Shown here one piece after another: positions 24,968 through 33,528 of a stretch of DNA of 52,104 nt. Source of the DNA: Streptomyces blattellae (GTDB taxonomy: Bacteria > Actinomycetota > Actinomycetes > Streptomycetales > Streptomycetaceae); the NCBI RefSeq assembly GCF_009709555.1, contig NZ_WJBG01000177.1, positions 1 through 52,104 on the forward strand, read 5' to 3'. The position numbers were made by a program, and so were the translations under genes. The notes under the pieces were generated by a model, which searched no databases, was not told where the DNA came from, and was given only the letters and a program-made list of their open reading frames with translations. Position 1 is the first letter of the stretch. Every line of letters begins with the position of its first letter.

Positions 24968-25521
24968 CCAGCCCCGATGTCACACCCACCGTCGAGGAGA
25001 CGTCCCCGGGGACGGTCACCACGTTCGACGCCTTCGCCCGGTTCGCCACCACCGCCCCGCCCACGCCGCCGCAGCCGGGCCAGGCACCCCGCCCGCCGGA
25101 GGAACGCCTGGCCTACCACTCCCAGTTCGTCACCGTGCGCACCCCGGCCATCGAAACCCTCTCGCGCAATGTGCGCACCCTGATGATCCTCGGCCGCCAC
25201 CAGCAGGTGACCGCACGCCCGTCCCTGATCGTCACCGGGCCGGCCACGACCGGCAAGACGACCGCGCTGCTCGAAGTGGGCCGCACCTGCCACCTGGCCC
25301 ACACCCGCCGCGCCGCGCCCGGCGACGACAGCGTGCCCGTCGCCTACGTACTGGTGCCGCCCGGCGCCACCGCCAAGACGCTGGCCGGGGAGTTCGCCCG
25401 CTACCTCGGCATCCCCGTCACCACCCGCATGACCACCACGCAGATCACCACCGCCGTCTGCCACACCTACACCGCGGCCGGCATCAAGCTCGTGCTGATC
25501 GACTTTACCGACCGCCGGTAG
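24964..25521 (+). pseudogene. tnsC-like ATPase, 5' part, interrupted by insertion
   Basis: The GTG at 24964 overlaps the tnsB2 stop. The 185-residue product has an intact Walker A (GPATTGKTT, about residues 95-103) and runs into Walker B, where KLVLID is followed by residues read from the inserted element (FTDRR, stop at 25521). The native sequence resumes at 31118 with DEIHRLNP. TnsC/TniB ATPases form filaments on target DNA and link TniQ to TnsB. This fragment lacks the Walker B glutamate and the lid, so it should be inactive. The last native bases are 25498-25503 (ATCGAC). Confidence 0.85.
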
Positions 25522-25582
25522 TCCTGCCCGTGATGTCCGTCTGGGACTGTGACCAGCACGTCCTGGGCTTGTTTACCGACCG
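25504..25582. repeat. Left end with repeated TTTACCGACCG
   Basis: TTTACCGACCG occurs as the terminal repeat (25504-25514) and again in direct orientation at 25572-25582, 68 bp inside. Such subterminal copies would suit accessory recombinase binding. I found no equivalent second copy at the right end. Confidence 0.6.
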
Positions 25583-25626
25583 TGTCCGGGGCGTCTGTCA
25601 TGTTCTGGAGTCGGTACGGAGGACAA

Positions 25627-26802
25627 GTGGTACGGCACGTGGTGGTCGGGGACTTGAGGGTCCAACGGATCGAGCGGAAGGAGGGGCGACGGTCGTGGAC
25701 GATCGTCTGGCCCGAGGGAACGCTGCACACGGAGGCGGACCGGTTCCTGCGTGAGCACGAGGGCTCGGGCACGCAGAAGACGTACGCGTACTACCTGGTG
25801 GACCACCTGCGGTGGCTGGAGCGCGAGTGCCTGGGCTTCGACACGGTCCAACTGCGGGACCTGGAACGGTACATGGGCATCGTCGGCGCCGAGGTCCGCA
25901 TGCCGCTCGGGGAACCGTGGCGGGTGGGCAAGCGCCCCTACGGCCGCTCGGCTCTGTCGACCGCAGCCGCCTGCCTGAAGGGCTTCTACCTGCAGCAGGC
26001 TTCTCGCGGCATCAACGGCGAGCTCGGCAAGAAGCTCGATCAGTCCCGGCTGCCGTCGCGGGTGGACAAACGCCGCTCGTTCCTCGGGCATGTGAAGAAC
26101 ACGCTGCCCACCAACCCGCTGGCGCCGAAGGGGCCGCACCGCCGGCACCCGAAGATGCTGCCGGACGGCGCCCGGGAGAGGCTGCTGGAAACGGTGAACG
26201 CCGCCCGGGACCGGCTGGTGGTCACCTGGCTCGCCGACGGCGGGCTTCGTATCGGCGAGCTCTGCGGACTCCACCTGGTCGACCTGCACCTGCGCGAGAA
26301 CGCGGCCTGCGGCGAGTGCCACACCCCGCACCTGCACGTCTGCCACCGGCCCGGCAACCCGAACCGGGCCGAGGCCAAGACCAAACACCCCTGGCGGGTC
26401 GAGCACGGCACCGTGACTGGCGGGCTGATCAAGCGGGTCAGCCCGGCGATGGTGCACTCCTACTTCGAGTACATCACCACCGAGTACCCGCAAGGGGTTC
26501 GGCACGGCATGCTCCTGGTCCAGCTGCACGGCGCCGATGCCGGGCAGCCGTGGGCACCGGTCGGGGCCCGGCGGATGCTCGGTCGGGCCGGGAAACGCGC
26601 TGGTCTGGGGCTGGTGAAACCCCATGCCTTCCGGCACACCTTTACCTCGGCGGTTCTCGACGCCGCTGACGGCAACCTGCTGATAGCCCGGGACGCCGGC
26701 GGTTGGGCGTCGGCCGCGATGGTCGACGAGGTCTACGGGCACGTCGATGTCCACGACCCGGCGTTCGACGCCGCACTGCGCGCGGTCTGGGGTGGGGCGT
26801 GA
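25627..26802 (+). CDS. tnpA: Tyrosine recombinase, Tn554 TnpA-like
   Basis: This is a 391-residue protein. I chose the GTG at 25627, which has GGAGG five bases upstream; an upstream in-frame start at 25549 has no ribosome binding site. Residues about 45-150 form a SAM-like core-binding domain (GSGTQKTYAYYLVDHLRWLE). The catalytic domain has Arg in GGLRIGELCGLHLVDLHL, a His-x-x-Arg in KPHAFRHTFTSAVL, a GGW(A)S segment and the Tyr in VDEVYGHVDVHD. It is the first of three recombination genes; its stop overlaps the start of tnpB (TGATG). Tyrosine recombinases of this trio jointly excise and insert the element without target duplication. Confidence 0.85.
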   Translation: MVRHVVVGDLRVQRIERKEGRRSWTIVWPEGTLHTEADRFLREHEGSGTQKTYAYYLVDHLRWLERECLGFDTVQLRDLERYMGIVGAEVRMPLGEPWRVGKRPYGRSALSTAAACLKGFYLQQASRGINGELGKKLDQSRLPSRVDKRRSFLGHVKNTLPTNPLAPKGPHRRHPKMLPDGARERLLETVNAARDRLVVTWLADGGLRIGELCGLHLVDLHLRENAACGECHTPHLHVCHRPGNPNRAEAKTKHPWRVEHGTVTGGLIKRVSPAMVHSYFEYITTEYPQGVRHGMLLVQLHGADAGQPWAPVGARRMLGRAGKRAGLGLVKPHAFRHTFTSAVLDAADGNLLIARDAGGWASAAMVDEVYGHVDVHDPAFDAALRAVWGGA

Positions 26803-29435
26803 TGCGGCGGCAGGAGTACCTTCGGCCGCTGTTCACCGAGCGTCCGGACCGGGTCGGCCGCGACCGGCTGGAGATCCTGACCGCGCTCATCGGCGGGCCG
26901 TCCTTCGACCCGATCTACCGGCCCGACATCATCGAGATCCCGCGCGGCCACGCGATCTACCGGTGGGAGTGCGTCGTCGGCAGCTGTGAACGCACCCGGA
27001 CGGGCGGGTCGGACCTGTGCTCGGAGCATCAGCGGCAGTGGGTCTGCGACCGCGAGCGCGGCGTGGGCAAGGCCGCTTTCGTGGCCGCGGCCCAGGGGCT
27101 GGAGCGACATGTCGGAGCGGAAGAGAGCATCTGCCGGATCTGCCCTGAACGGCCCGCAGCACACAGCGACCTGCGGCTTTGCCAACGACATCTGAGCCGG
27201 TGGGTCGCGCGCAAGAAGGAGGGAGATGACAGCGACTCCTTCGCCACCTGGGTGAGCGACGAACAGCCGTGCCCTGGCTACGGTCCCTGCGGCGCGGTCG
27301 TCTGCCCGAACCTGGCCGATGCCCCGCTGGGGCTGTGCTCGTGGCACGGCAGCCGCTACCGCCGTGACGGCAGCCCTGGAGGCGCCGCGATACCGCCCAA
27401 CTGGTGGCAGCGATATGAGAAATTCGGGAAGACGGTCCCGATTGAGTACGGCGACCAGGAGGAATTCCGACACTGGTGCGCTACCGTTCCCGCGCATCCG
27501 TGGCCGGGGCAGATCAACCTGCGCGGGCTACGGCCCCTGGTGCGGGCCGAGATCCAGTGGGGGCTGTTCGTCCACACCCGCCGGGCCCGGCCCAGCCGGT
27601 GGGATCTGGGCTGGATCCGGTCGCTGGTGACCACATGCCGCACGCTGGAAGTGAACTCGCTGATCGACTTCGAGTTCGGGACCGGTGGTTCTGCCGCGTT
27701 CACCGGGGCGATCGCCAAGGAGATCCTGCACGAGCTGCGATTGGTCTACTTCACCCCGCAGGAGGCCAAGGACGCCGGTTTCCTGGAGACCGAGCACTTC
27801 GGAGTGCTGTTCCCGCACCGGATGAGTCACATCGACCTGACCGGCATCCCGCAGCGCTGGCTGCGGGATCTGACGTGGGACTACCTGGCGGACCTCCTTC
27901 GGTCACCACGCTGTCCGCGCTCTGCCGGCCCGATCGACGATCTTCGCCGGGCCGCCATCGAGCTCGGAGCATTCCTGGAAGTCGAGGCGCCTGGCGGTGG
28001 CCACGACCCTGCAGTTCTGCGGGAAGAACACGCCCAGCGATTCGTCACCGACCAGCGCCATCGTGAACGCGAAGGGCTCCCCTCTCTGGCCGTGAAGCGG
28101 CCGGACGGGACCGCGAGCATCGTCACCACCGTCACACGGTCGGTCGTATTCAACGCCGTGCGCAAACTGATGCGCGACGCGCTGGACACCGGCACTGCCG
28201 AAGGGCTGGGCCTGGAGCGGGAGTTCATCATCGCGTTCCCGACAGCCGGCGCCACCACCGGCCGGACCGCGCGTCGGCCCTTCCCCGACGAAGTCGCCCG
28301 GGCCCTGGCCGACGAGGCGAATCTGGCCGAACTCGCTGCCACCTACGACGCCCAGGACAACGGCGTCCGCGACATTTGGGAGACCACCGTCACCACCGGT
28401 CGCCGCATCGGAGAGGTGATCAAGGTGCGGTGGGACTGCATCGGCCGCTACGGCGGCCTGGCGATGTTCTGGCACGACCAGACCAAGGTCGGCAACTACG
28501 ACGCCGCGATCCGCATACCCGAACGGCTCTACGAGATGCTCGCCGAACGCCAGCGCAAGACCCTGGACCGCTTCACTGCCCGCTACGGCTACCGGCCGAC
28601 CGGCGCCCAACGCGCCGGACTGGCCCTGTTTCCCACGATCTACCGCAGCCAGGACGGGACCGTGTCGCTGACCCATCAGTGGTTCTACAGCCGGTTCCGG
28701 CCCTGGGTGGACGCCATGGACCTCGGCCACTATGTCCCCCACCAGGCTCGCCATACTCTGGCCACCAATCTGTTGCGCAACGGGGCGACTTTGACCCACA
28801 TCCGCCGCTATCTGGGACAGGTCAGTGATCGGATGGCAGAGCACTACGTCCATCTCACCAGCTCCGATCTGGAGAACGTGCTCCAGCACGTCTGGGTCGC
28901 CGGTCCCGGCGCCGCACACCCCGGCGAACTTCTGGCCGGGAAGACCACCCCGCTCACCCGGGAGCAGGCTCAGGCCCTGGCGATCGACCTGTCCCGCCGC
29001 AGCACCCCGGCCGAGGGCGGGTTCTGCACCTTCCAGCCCGTGGTCGACGGCGGCGCCTGCCCCTGGAACCTCGACTGCCACAACTGCGACAAATTCGTCC
29101 TGTCCGGCGCCGACCTCCTCTACTGGCGTCGCAAACGCGAGCAGTGGCAGCTGCTGGCCGAAGGCGCCCCCGACGACGCGACCGCCGACTACCTGCACCG
29201 CTACTTCGAACCCACCGCCCGCGCCATCGACGGCCTGGAGAAGGCCCTGGCCGGCCTCGGCCTCCTCGACGACGCCCTTGCCCTGGACCTGCGCAAACCC
29301 CAGGACTACTTCCACCGGGTCTGGTCCACCGCCTTCCGCGCCGCCGACCTCGCCGACGCGGGCAGCGACGGGCCAGACGAGTACAGCGGTACGTGCACAA
29401 CCGACGGCGACGACCCCGAACAGGAAGCTGCATGA
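26802..29435 (+). CDS. tnpB: Large tyrosine recombinase, Tn554 TnpB-like
   Basis: This is an 877-residue protein whose ATG overlaps the tnpA stop. The first 200 residues are Cys/His-rich and contain several zinc-binding candidates (CVVGSCERTRTGGSDLCSEH; ICRICPERPAAHSDLRLCQRH; CGAVVCPNL with CSWHGSRYRR). The C-terminal third holds the catalytic residues: Arg in TTGRRIGEVIKVRWD, His/Arg in YVPHQARHTLATNLL, and Tyr in MAEHYVHLTSSDLE. A further Cys cluster follows (CPWNLDCHNCDKF). Tn554 TnpB is about 630 residues, so this is an enlarged member with extra zinc-finger regions. It overlaps tnpC by four bases (ATGA). Confidence 0.8.
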   Translation: MRRQEYLRPLFTERPDRVGRDRLEILTALIGGPSFDPIYRPDIIEIPRGHAIYRWECVVGSCERTRTGGSDLCSEHQRQWVCDRERGVGKAAFVAAAQGLERHVGAEESICRICPERPAAHSDLRLCQRHLSRWVARKKEGDDSDSFATWVSDEQPCPGYGPCGAVVCPNLADAPLGLCSWHGSRYRRDGSPGGAAIPPNWWQRYEKFGKTVPIEYGDQEEFRHWCATVPAHPWPGQINLRGLRPLVRAEIQWGLFVHTRRARPSRWDLGWIRSLVTTCRTLEVNSLIDFEFGTGGSAAFTGAIAKEILHELRLVYFTPQEAKDAGFLETEHFGVLFPHRMSHIDLTGIPQRWLRDLTWDYLADLLRSPRCPRSAGPIDDLRRAAIELGAFLEVEAPGGGHDPAVLREEHAQRFVTDQRHREREGLPSLAVKRPDGTASIVTTVTRSVVFNAVRKLMRDALDTGTAEGLGLEREFIIAFPTAGATTGRTARRPFPDEVARALADEANLAELAATYDAQDNGVRDIWETTVTTGRRIGEVIKVRWDCIGRYGGLAMFWHDQTKVGNYDAAIRIPERLYEMLAERQRKTLDRFTARYGYRPTGAQRAGLALFPTIYRSQDGTVSLTHQWFYSRFRPWVDAMDLGHYVPHQARHTLATNLLRNGATLTHIRRYLGQVSDRMAEHYVHLTSSDLENVLQHVWVAGPGAAHPGELLAGKTTPLTREQAQALAIDLSRRSTPAEGGFCTFQPVVDGGACPWNLDCHNCDKFVLSGADLLYWRRKREQWQLLAEGAPDDATADYLHRYFEPTARAIDGLEKALAGLGLLDDALALDLRKPQDYFHRVWSTAFRAADLADAGSDGPDEYSGTCTTDGDDPEQEAA

Positions 29436-30019
29436 ACACCGCCACCATTCCCGGACCCCGCACTGCGGCGGCCCTGGCAGCCCGCCGCCGCAAGACCGAA
29501 GCCGCCCTTGAGCGCGTCCACCAGGCCATCGCCCGGCTCCGACGCGAGAAAGCCCAGGTCAGCGTCGCCTCTGTCGCCCGCCGAGCGAACGTCTCGCGCA
29601 CCTTCCTCTACGACAATGCTGAGGCCAGAGCCGCAGTCGCCGCAGCGATGACTCAGAACGGTGAACGCCGGTCCCGCATGCTCGTTGAGCAGGACAACGA
29701 GCGCGAGGCGACCTGGCGCGAACGCGCCCTGAACGCCGAGGAGGCCCTCAAGGCCGCCCATACCGAGATCCTCTCCCACCGCACCCGCATCGGTGAACTC
29801 CTCGGTCAAATACGTGACTTGGAGGATGAGTGGCCGCAGGAAGCCGTCCAGCGGATCACCACCGAGAACACCACCCTCAAGCAGCGCGTCCGCCAACTCA
29901 CCACCGACAACCGCACCCTCGACGAACGGCTCAAGGCCGCCCGCTCCAACCTCCGCTTCCAGGACCGCCGCCTGGCTGACCTCGAAGCCCGCCTTGCCGA
30001 CCCGGGATCAGGCATGTGA
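29432..30019 (+). CDS. tnpC: TnpC-like helper protein (DUF6262 type)
   Basis: This is a 195-residue protein. Residues about 15-75 hold an HTH-like segment (KTEAALERVHQAIARLRREK, then VASVARRANVSRTFLYDN). The remainder (about 85-190) is a long coiled coil rich in Arg, Glu and Leu (IGELLGQIRDLEDEW; LKQRVRQLTTDNRTLDERL). This is the layout of the small third protein of Tn554-like trios, thought to assist or orient the recombinases. It overlaps tnpB by four bases and ends the recombination operon. Confidence 0.75.
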   Translation: MNTATIPGPRTAAALAARRRKTEAALERVHQAIARLRREKAQVSVASVARRANVSRTFLYDNAEARAAVAAAMTQNGERRSRMLVEQDNEREATWRERALNAEEALKAAHTEILSHRTRIGELLGQIRDLEDEWPQEAVQRITTENTTLKQRVRQLTTDNRTLDERLKAARSNLRFQDRRLADLEARLADPGSGM

Positions 30020-30149
30020 TCCCGTCCGCTGACCGCCTCATGACCAAGTAACCACCTTGGTGACACCATCGGCGAAGTCCGGTGGCGCCCCAGATAGGCC
30101 AGAGGAAAGGGGGCGGTCCTGCCCCCTACACCTGGCAGGATCGCCTCCC

Positions 30150-30968
30150 ATGAGTTCTGACCGATGGAGCACCCACACGATCGAGATGGGTCCCGACAGC
30201 GTGATCAAGCGCTTCCGGGACGCGGATCGCGAGCGGTGCGAGCGCGAGTGGCGTGCCCTGAGACTGCTCGACACATACGTCCCCGGGCTCGCACCGCGAC
30301 CCATGCCCGCCGATCCCTCAGCCGCAGTGCCCACCGTGGTGATGTCCCGACTCATCGGCAGACCTCTGCGCGGGCGCCCCATCGACGAGCGGCAGACCAA
30401 GGCCCTGGCAGAAACCGTCGCCGCGCTGCACAGCGCAGTGCCGTCGTCAGCACTTGACGAAGTCCCCCTCAGACCAGGACGTCAAGGCGAGCTCATCGCC
30501 CACATCGACACCTGGTCCGCGCGCATCCCCGCTCGCGCCAGCAGCCCGGTGTCCCGGGCCATGGCCGCGGGCCTGGCGTGGCTGGCCAAGTCGGGCCTCG
30601 AACCTTCGGGCGAGCCATCAGTGCCCACAGTCTTCGGCCCTGGCGACGGCAACCTCGCTAACTATCTTTGGGACGGCTCGAAAGTTCGGGTCGTCGACTT
30701 CGAGGACTCCGGCCGCAGCGATCGCGCCTTCGAGCTGGCGGAGATCACTGAACATGTGTCGAGCTGGGTGGAGCACCCTCTTGATGTCCCGGCGTTCCTG
30801 GGGCACTTTGACCTGACCCTCGTTGAAGCCTCCCGGCTCCGAGAGTGCCGACGGCTCCTCGCCCTCGTCTGGCTGTTCCTGCTCTCTTTCGACGATCCAG
30901 ACCATCCCAGGAACCCTCCCGGCACGGCGGATCGGCAGGCCGACCGTCTGCTGGAACTGCTGGACTGA
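30150..30968 (+). CDS. Aminoglycoside phosphotransferase-like kinase (passenger)
   Basis: This is a 272-residue protein with ATG 30150 (AGGA nine bases upstream). It shows the APH/choline-kinase fold signatures: an N-terminal lobe (VIKRFRDADRERCEREWRAL), a PTVVMSRLIGRPL hinge, a catalytic loop in which the expected HGDxxxxN reads GPGDGNLANYLWD (about residues 182-194), and DFE (VVDFEDSGRSDRAFELAE) as the metal-binding motif. The catalytic-loop His is replaced by Gly/Pro, but the Asp and Asn remain. The enzyme may phosphorylate a small molecule such as an aminoglycoside, or act in housekeeping. It is the only cargo between tnpC and the right end of the Tn554-like element. Confidence 0.7.
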   Translation: MSSDRWSTHTIEMGPDSVIKRFRDADRERCEREWRALRLLDTYVPGLAPRPMPADPSAAVPTVVMSRLIGRPLRGRPIDERQTKALAETVAALHSAVPSSALDEVPLRPGRQGELIAHIDTWSARIPARASSPVSRAMAAGLAWLAKSGLEPSGEPSVPTVFGPGDGNLANYLWDGSKVRVVDFEDSGRSDRAFELAEITEHVSSWVEHPLDVPAFLGHFDLTLVEASRLRECRRLLALVWLFLLSFDDPDHPRNPPGTADRQADRLLELLD

Positions 30969-31117
30969 ACAGACACCCCTGCCACCTCGATAGGCGGGAT
31001 GCGTCGCACGAGACAACTCGGACGAGCAATAGCATCGGCCGCACACGACCGCGCGGACATGTAGTCTATGAATCGTCGCAGTTCAGAGCCGGTTCACGAG
31101 CTCCTGCGGTCGGTAAA

Positions 31118-31618
31118 GTCGACGAGATCCACCGGCTCAACCCCCGCACCTCCAGCGGCTCCGAGGCCGCCGACTGGCTCAAAGACCTCACCGAACGCGT
31201 GCGGGCCACGTTCGTCTACGCGGGCATCGACGTCACCGACAGTGCCGTTTTCACCGGGCTGCGCGGCGCGCAGCTGGCCGGGCGTGCCTCTCTGATCGAC
31301 TGCGGGGCACTGCCCGCCCGAGCTGGCCAGCGGGAGCCGTTCCGGGAGCTGATCGCCGCCCTGGAACGCGCCCTCGACCTGCACGCCCACCGCGCGGGCA
31401 GCCTGCCGAAGCTGGCCCCCTACCTGCACGAACGGACCGCCGGACGCATCGGCAGCCTCTCCCGCCTGATCCGCCAAGCCGCCATCGAAGCCATCCTCGA
31501 TGGCAGCGAACGCATCACCAAGACACTTTTGGACGGCATCGCGCTCGACCACCTCGCCGAAGAGCACTACCGGCCCCGCAACCCCGCCCGCCGCCGCACC
31601 CGCCCCAGCGGCCGGTGA
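31118..31618 (+). pseudogene. tnsC-like ATPase, 3' part after insertion
   Basis: This is the continuation of the gene begun at 24964. The frame opens at the insertion core with VDEIHRLNPRTSSGSEAADW, giving the Walker B glutamate missing from the 5' part. It continues through LKDLTERVRATFVYAGIDV, GLRGAQLAGRASLIDCGAL and a helical AAA+ lid (RIGSLSRLIRQAAIEAILDG). It has no start of its own. The stop at 31616-31618 overlaps the GTG of tniQ2, the original operon junction. Joined to the 5' part it would make a TnsC of about 347 residues, a normal size. Confidence 0.85.
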
Positions 31619-32547
31619 CCTCCCCGGCCTCAACCAGGCCATCGCCCCCGGTGCGGGCCGCCACCGCGTGGCCATCCGTGCCCGGTCCGCTGCGCGTACG
31701 GCCGCTGCCCGGCGAGGCCACCGCCTCCTACCTCACCCGCCTCGCCGCCACCTACCGCCTCAGCCCCGCCCAGCTCCTCGACGGACTCGGAACCACGGTC
31801 ACCGGCACCGAGAACGCCCCGCCCGCCGCCGAGATCCGCCTCAGCACCGAAGCCGCCCGCCGCCTGTCCGGCTTCGCCCGCATCCCGACCGCGCACCTCA
31901 CCCGTGCCCTGCCCCATCTGCGCCCGCCCGCGCCCTCGTCGGCCAAGATCGGCGTGCACGGCACGGCCACCGCCCACTGGCATGTGGTCGAGCCCGCCCT
32001 GCAGCCGTTGCCGGCGTGCACCGCCTGCACCATCCGCCGCAGCCCGCACACGTCAGCCTCCGCGTGGATCCACCCGTCGCCGGGCCTGCCCCGGATCATG
32101 ATCTGCACCCGCCACCAGCAGGCATCGAGCGACCCCAGGCATCCCGCGCCCCTCGACATCCGGGCTGTCCCCGAACTCACCCAAGCCCACCTTCGCGCGC
32201 GCCGCCCGGCGACACCGGTCTCCCTGAGCTGGGCATCGACGATCACCACACGCTGGTACGACCACCATCAACACCTGCACCAGCGCTGGCGGATGCGCCT
32301 GCACCGGCTCATCGCCGCCAACCCCCACATCCCCACGGGCCCGGCCTCCCCCGCCCTGACTTGCCGGGACCTGATCACCTATCCCGAGACCCTCACCCTC
32401 GCCGCGGCCCTCGACCGCCTGCGCCCGCACCCCCTGACACGCACACAGCAGACCGCCTTCCTCCACCACCTCGCGGGCCACCTCCGACTGCCCCGCCTCG
32501 CACCCGCCGACCACGACCTGCTCTGGCAACGCCTGCACACCCGCTGA
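31615..32547 (+). CDS. TniQ-family protein (TniQ2)
   Basis: This is a 310-residue protein whose GTG overlaps the tnsC stop. After a Pro/Ala lead, residues about 28-55 show the TniQ opening (VRPLPGEATASYLTRLAATY, then SPAQLLDGLG). A zinc-ribbon candidate follows at about 133-170 (CTACTIRR and, 25 residues on, ICTRHQQ). The C-terminal half is helical. Its place as last gene of a tnsA-B-B-C-tniQ operon matches Tn7-like systems, where this TniQ is normally the partner for the main target pathway. With tnsC cut, it has no working ATPase to recruit unless the insert is excised. Confidence 0.75.
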   Translation: MTSPASTRPSPPVRAATAWPSVPGPLRVRPLPGEATASYLTRLAATYRLSPAQLLDGLGTTVTGTENAPPAAEIRLSTEAARRLSGFARIPTAHLTRALPHLRPPAPSSAKIGVHGTATAHWHVVEPALQPLPACTACTIRRSPHTSASAWIHPSPGLPRIMICTRHQQASSDPRHPAPLDIRAVPELTQAHLRARRPATPVSLSWASTITTRWYDHHQHLHQRWRMRLHRLIAANPHIPTGPASPALTCRDLITYPETLTLAAALDRLRPHPLTRTQQTAFLHHLAGHLRLPRLAPADHDLLWQRLHTR

Positions 32548-32997
32548 ACCAACACACGCCCCTCGCTGCCCGGCCCTGACAGAACAGGCTGACAACTCCC
32601 GTACCTATAGACGCGCCAACTACCCTGCGCAAAAACCACCACCACACTCAACTCACTGCGCAGCCATAAACGTCCAGCTCAGCCCACGTGCCACCCGTCG
32701 TCGGCGCCATGGCCCCACGTAAGCCTCCCCCGCCGAACAGGCATACCGCTCACTACAACTGAGCAACAGCAGACCACAACCAAGATCAATAAGCAGGCTC
32801 ACCAGCTACGCCACAGACGAACCGCGAAGTCTCCCGGTGACCGACGATCTTCACCGAAGCGTGACGGGCGCCGGTAGTGCCGGCGCCGCCCGCCGCCGAG
32901 GGGGGTGTTTCCATGACGCCATCCTGTACGTGAACCGGACCGGGATCCCCTGGCGCTACCTCTGCTCGACTACCCGCAACGGCTCGCGGCGTGGTAG
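32548..32997. other. Gap after tniQ2 with hairpin
   Basis: This gap of about 450 nt is A/T-richer up to about 32830 and has no gene. A hairpin with 8-bp arms GGCGCCGG (32867-32874) and CCGGCGCC (32880-32887) may terminate the tns operon. An IS5-type transposase scrap follows (32912-32970). The right boundary of the Tn7-like element should be in or near this gap, but I could not identify its terminal repeats. Confidence 0.4.
32912..32970 (+). pseudogene. IS5-family transposase scrap
   Basis: A short frame reads HDAILYVNRTGIPWRYLC, the well-known N-terminal segment of IS5/DUF4096-type transposases (DAILYVxRTGxxWRxLP). Neither a start nor the rest of the gene remains. Confidence 0.65.
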
Positions 32998-33017
32998 GTT
33001 ATAGGTCGACCACTAAC
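32998..33017. promoter_or_regulatory. Palindromic operator, probably TetR-type
   Basis: GTTA-TA-GGTCGACC-AC-TAAC is symmetric in 16 of 20 positions. It ends three bases before the AGGAGG of the gene at 33030. A TetR-type gene lies directly behind that gene, so autoregulation of the two-gene unit is likely. Confidence 0.6.
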
Positions 33018-33029
33018 GTAGGAGGGAAG

Positions 33030-33503
33030 ATGACAGTCAAGGGAGACGCCGCCGCCCGCCGGGCCGCTGCCCAGCACGCCCTGGCCGAGCACCTGCGCCT
33101 TACCGCCGCGGGACGCGTCGAGGAATGGGTGGAGCTGTTCGCCCCGGACGCGGTGCTCGAGTTCCCGTACGCACCGGCCGGCGTGCCCCAGCGGGTGACC
33201 GGGCGAGACGCACTGGTCGCCCACATGAGCAACTTTCCCGAGACCTTCGACGTGGAGTTCGTCGACCTGGTCTTCCACGACACCGTCGATCCGGGTCTGG
33301 TGATCGCCGAATTCCGCTCGAAGGGCACTGCCCTGCCGACCGGCAAGCCGTACGAGCAGACGTGCATCTCCGTCGTGCGGACCGATGACGACGGGCGCAT
33401 CACCCACTACCTGGACTACTGGAACCCGCTGGTGGCGATCGAGGCGCTCACGCCCGACGACGTGCCGTCCGACTCTGACCTCAGCGTGACTTTTGGGGGC
33501 TGA
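33030..33503 (+). CDS. NTF2-like / SnoaL-type small protein
   Basis: This is a 157-residue protein starting at ATG 33030 behind a strong AGGAGG. It has the NTF2-like cone fold pattern: a helical start (RRAAAQHALAEHLRLTAAG), EWVELFAPDAVLEFPYAPAG, RVTGRDALVAHMSNFPETF, then alternating strands ending DGRITHYLDYWNPLVAIEAL. Members include SnoaL cyclases, ketosteroid isomerases and many uncharacterised polyketide or xenobiotic-associated proteins. A palindrome overlaps the leader and a TetR regulator follows 25 bases later. Its substrate is not evident. Confidence 0.75.
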   Translation: MTVKGDAAARRAAAQHALAEHLRLTAAGRVEEWVELFAPDAVLEFPYAPAGVPQRVTGRDALVAHMSNFPETFDVEFVDLVFHDTVDPGLVIAEFRSKGTALPTGKPYEQTCISVVRTDDDGRITHYLDYWNPLVAIEALTPDDVPSDSDLSVTFGG

Positions 33504-33528
33504 GGGGAGCCGTGTTTGACTGACGCCC

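Larger units (their letters stand above)
25504..31117 (+). mobile_element. Tn554-like element inserted in tnsC
   Basis: This 5,614-bp element starts with TTTACCGACCGC (25504-25515) and ends with its exact reverse complement GCGGTCGGTAAA (31106-31117), a 12-bp terminal inverted repeat. It is flanked by ATCGAC (25498-25503) on the left and GTCGAC (31118-31123) on the right. Removing the element plus one core joins CTGATCGAC to GAGATCCAC and restores a perfect Walker B reading frame (LIDEIHR). It encodes tnpA, tnpB and tnpC homologues in overlapping order plus one passenger kinase. Tn554 uses two tyrosine recombinases and a small helper, inserts site-specifically and carries a short coupling sequence from its previous site, which fits the single mismatch between the cores. 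Confidence 0.85.
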
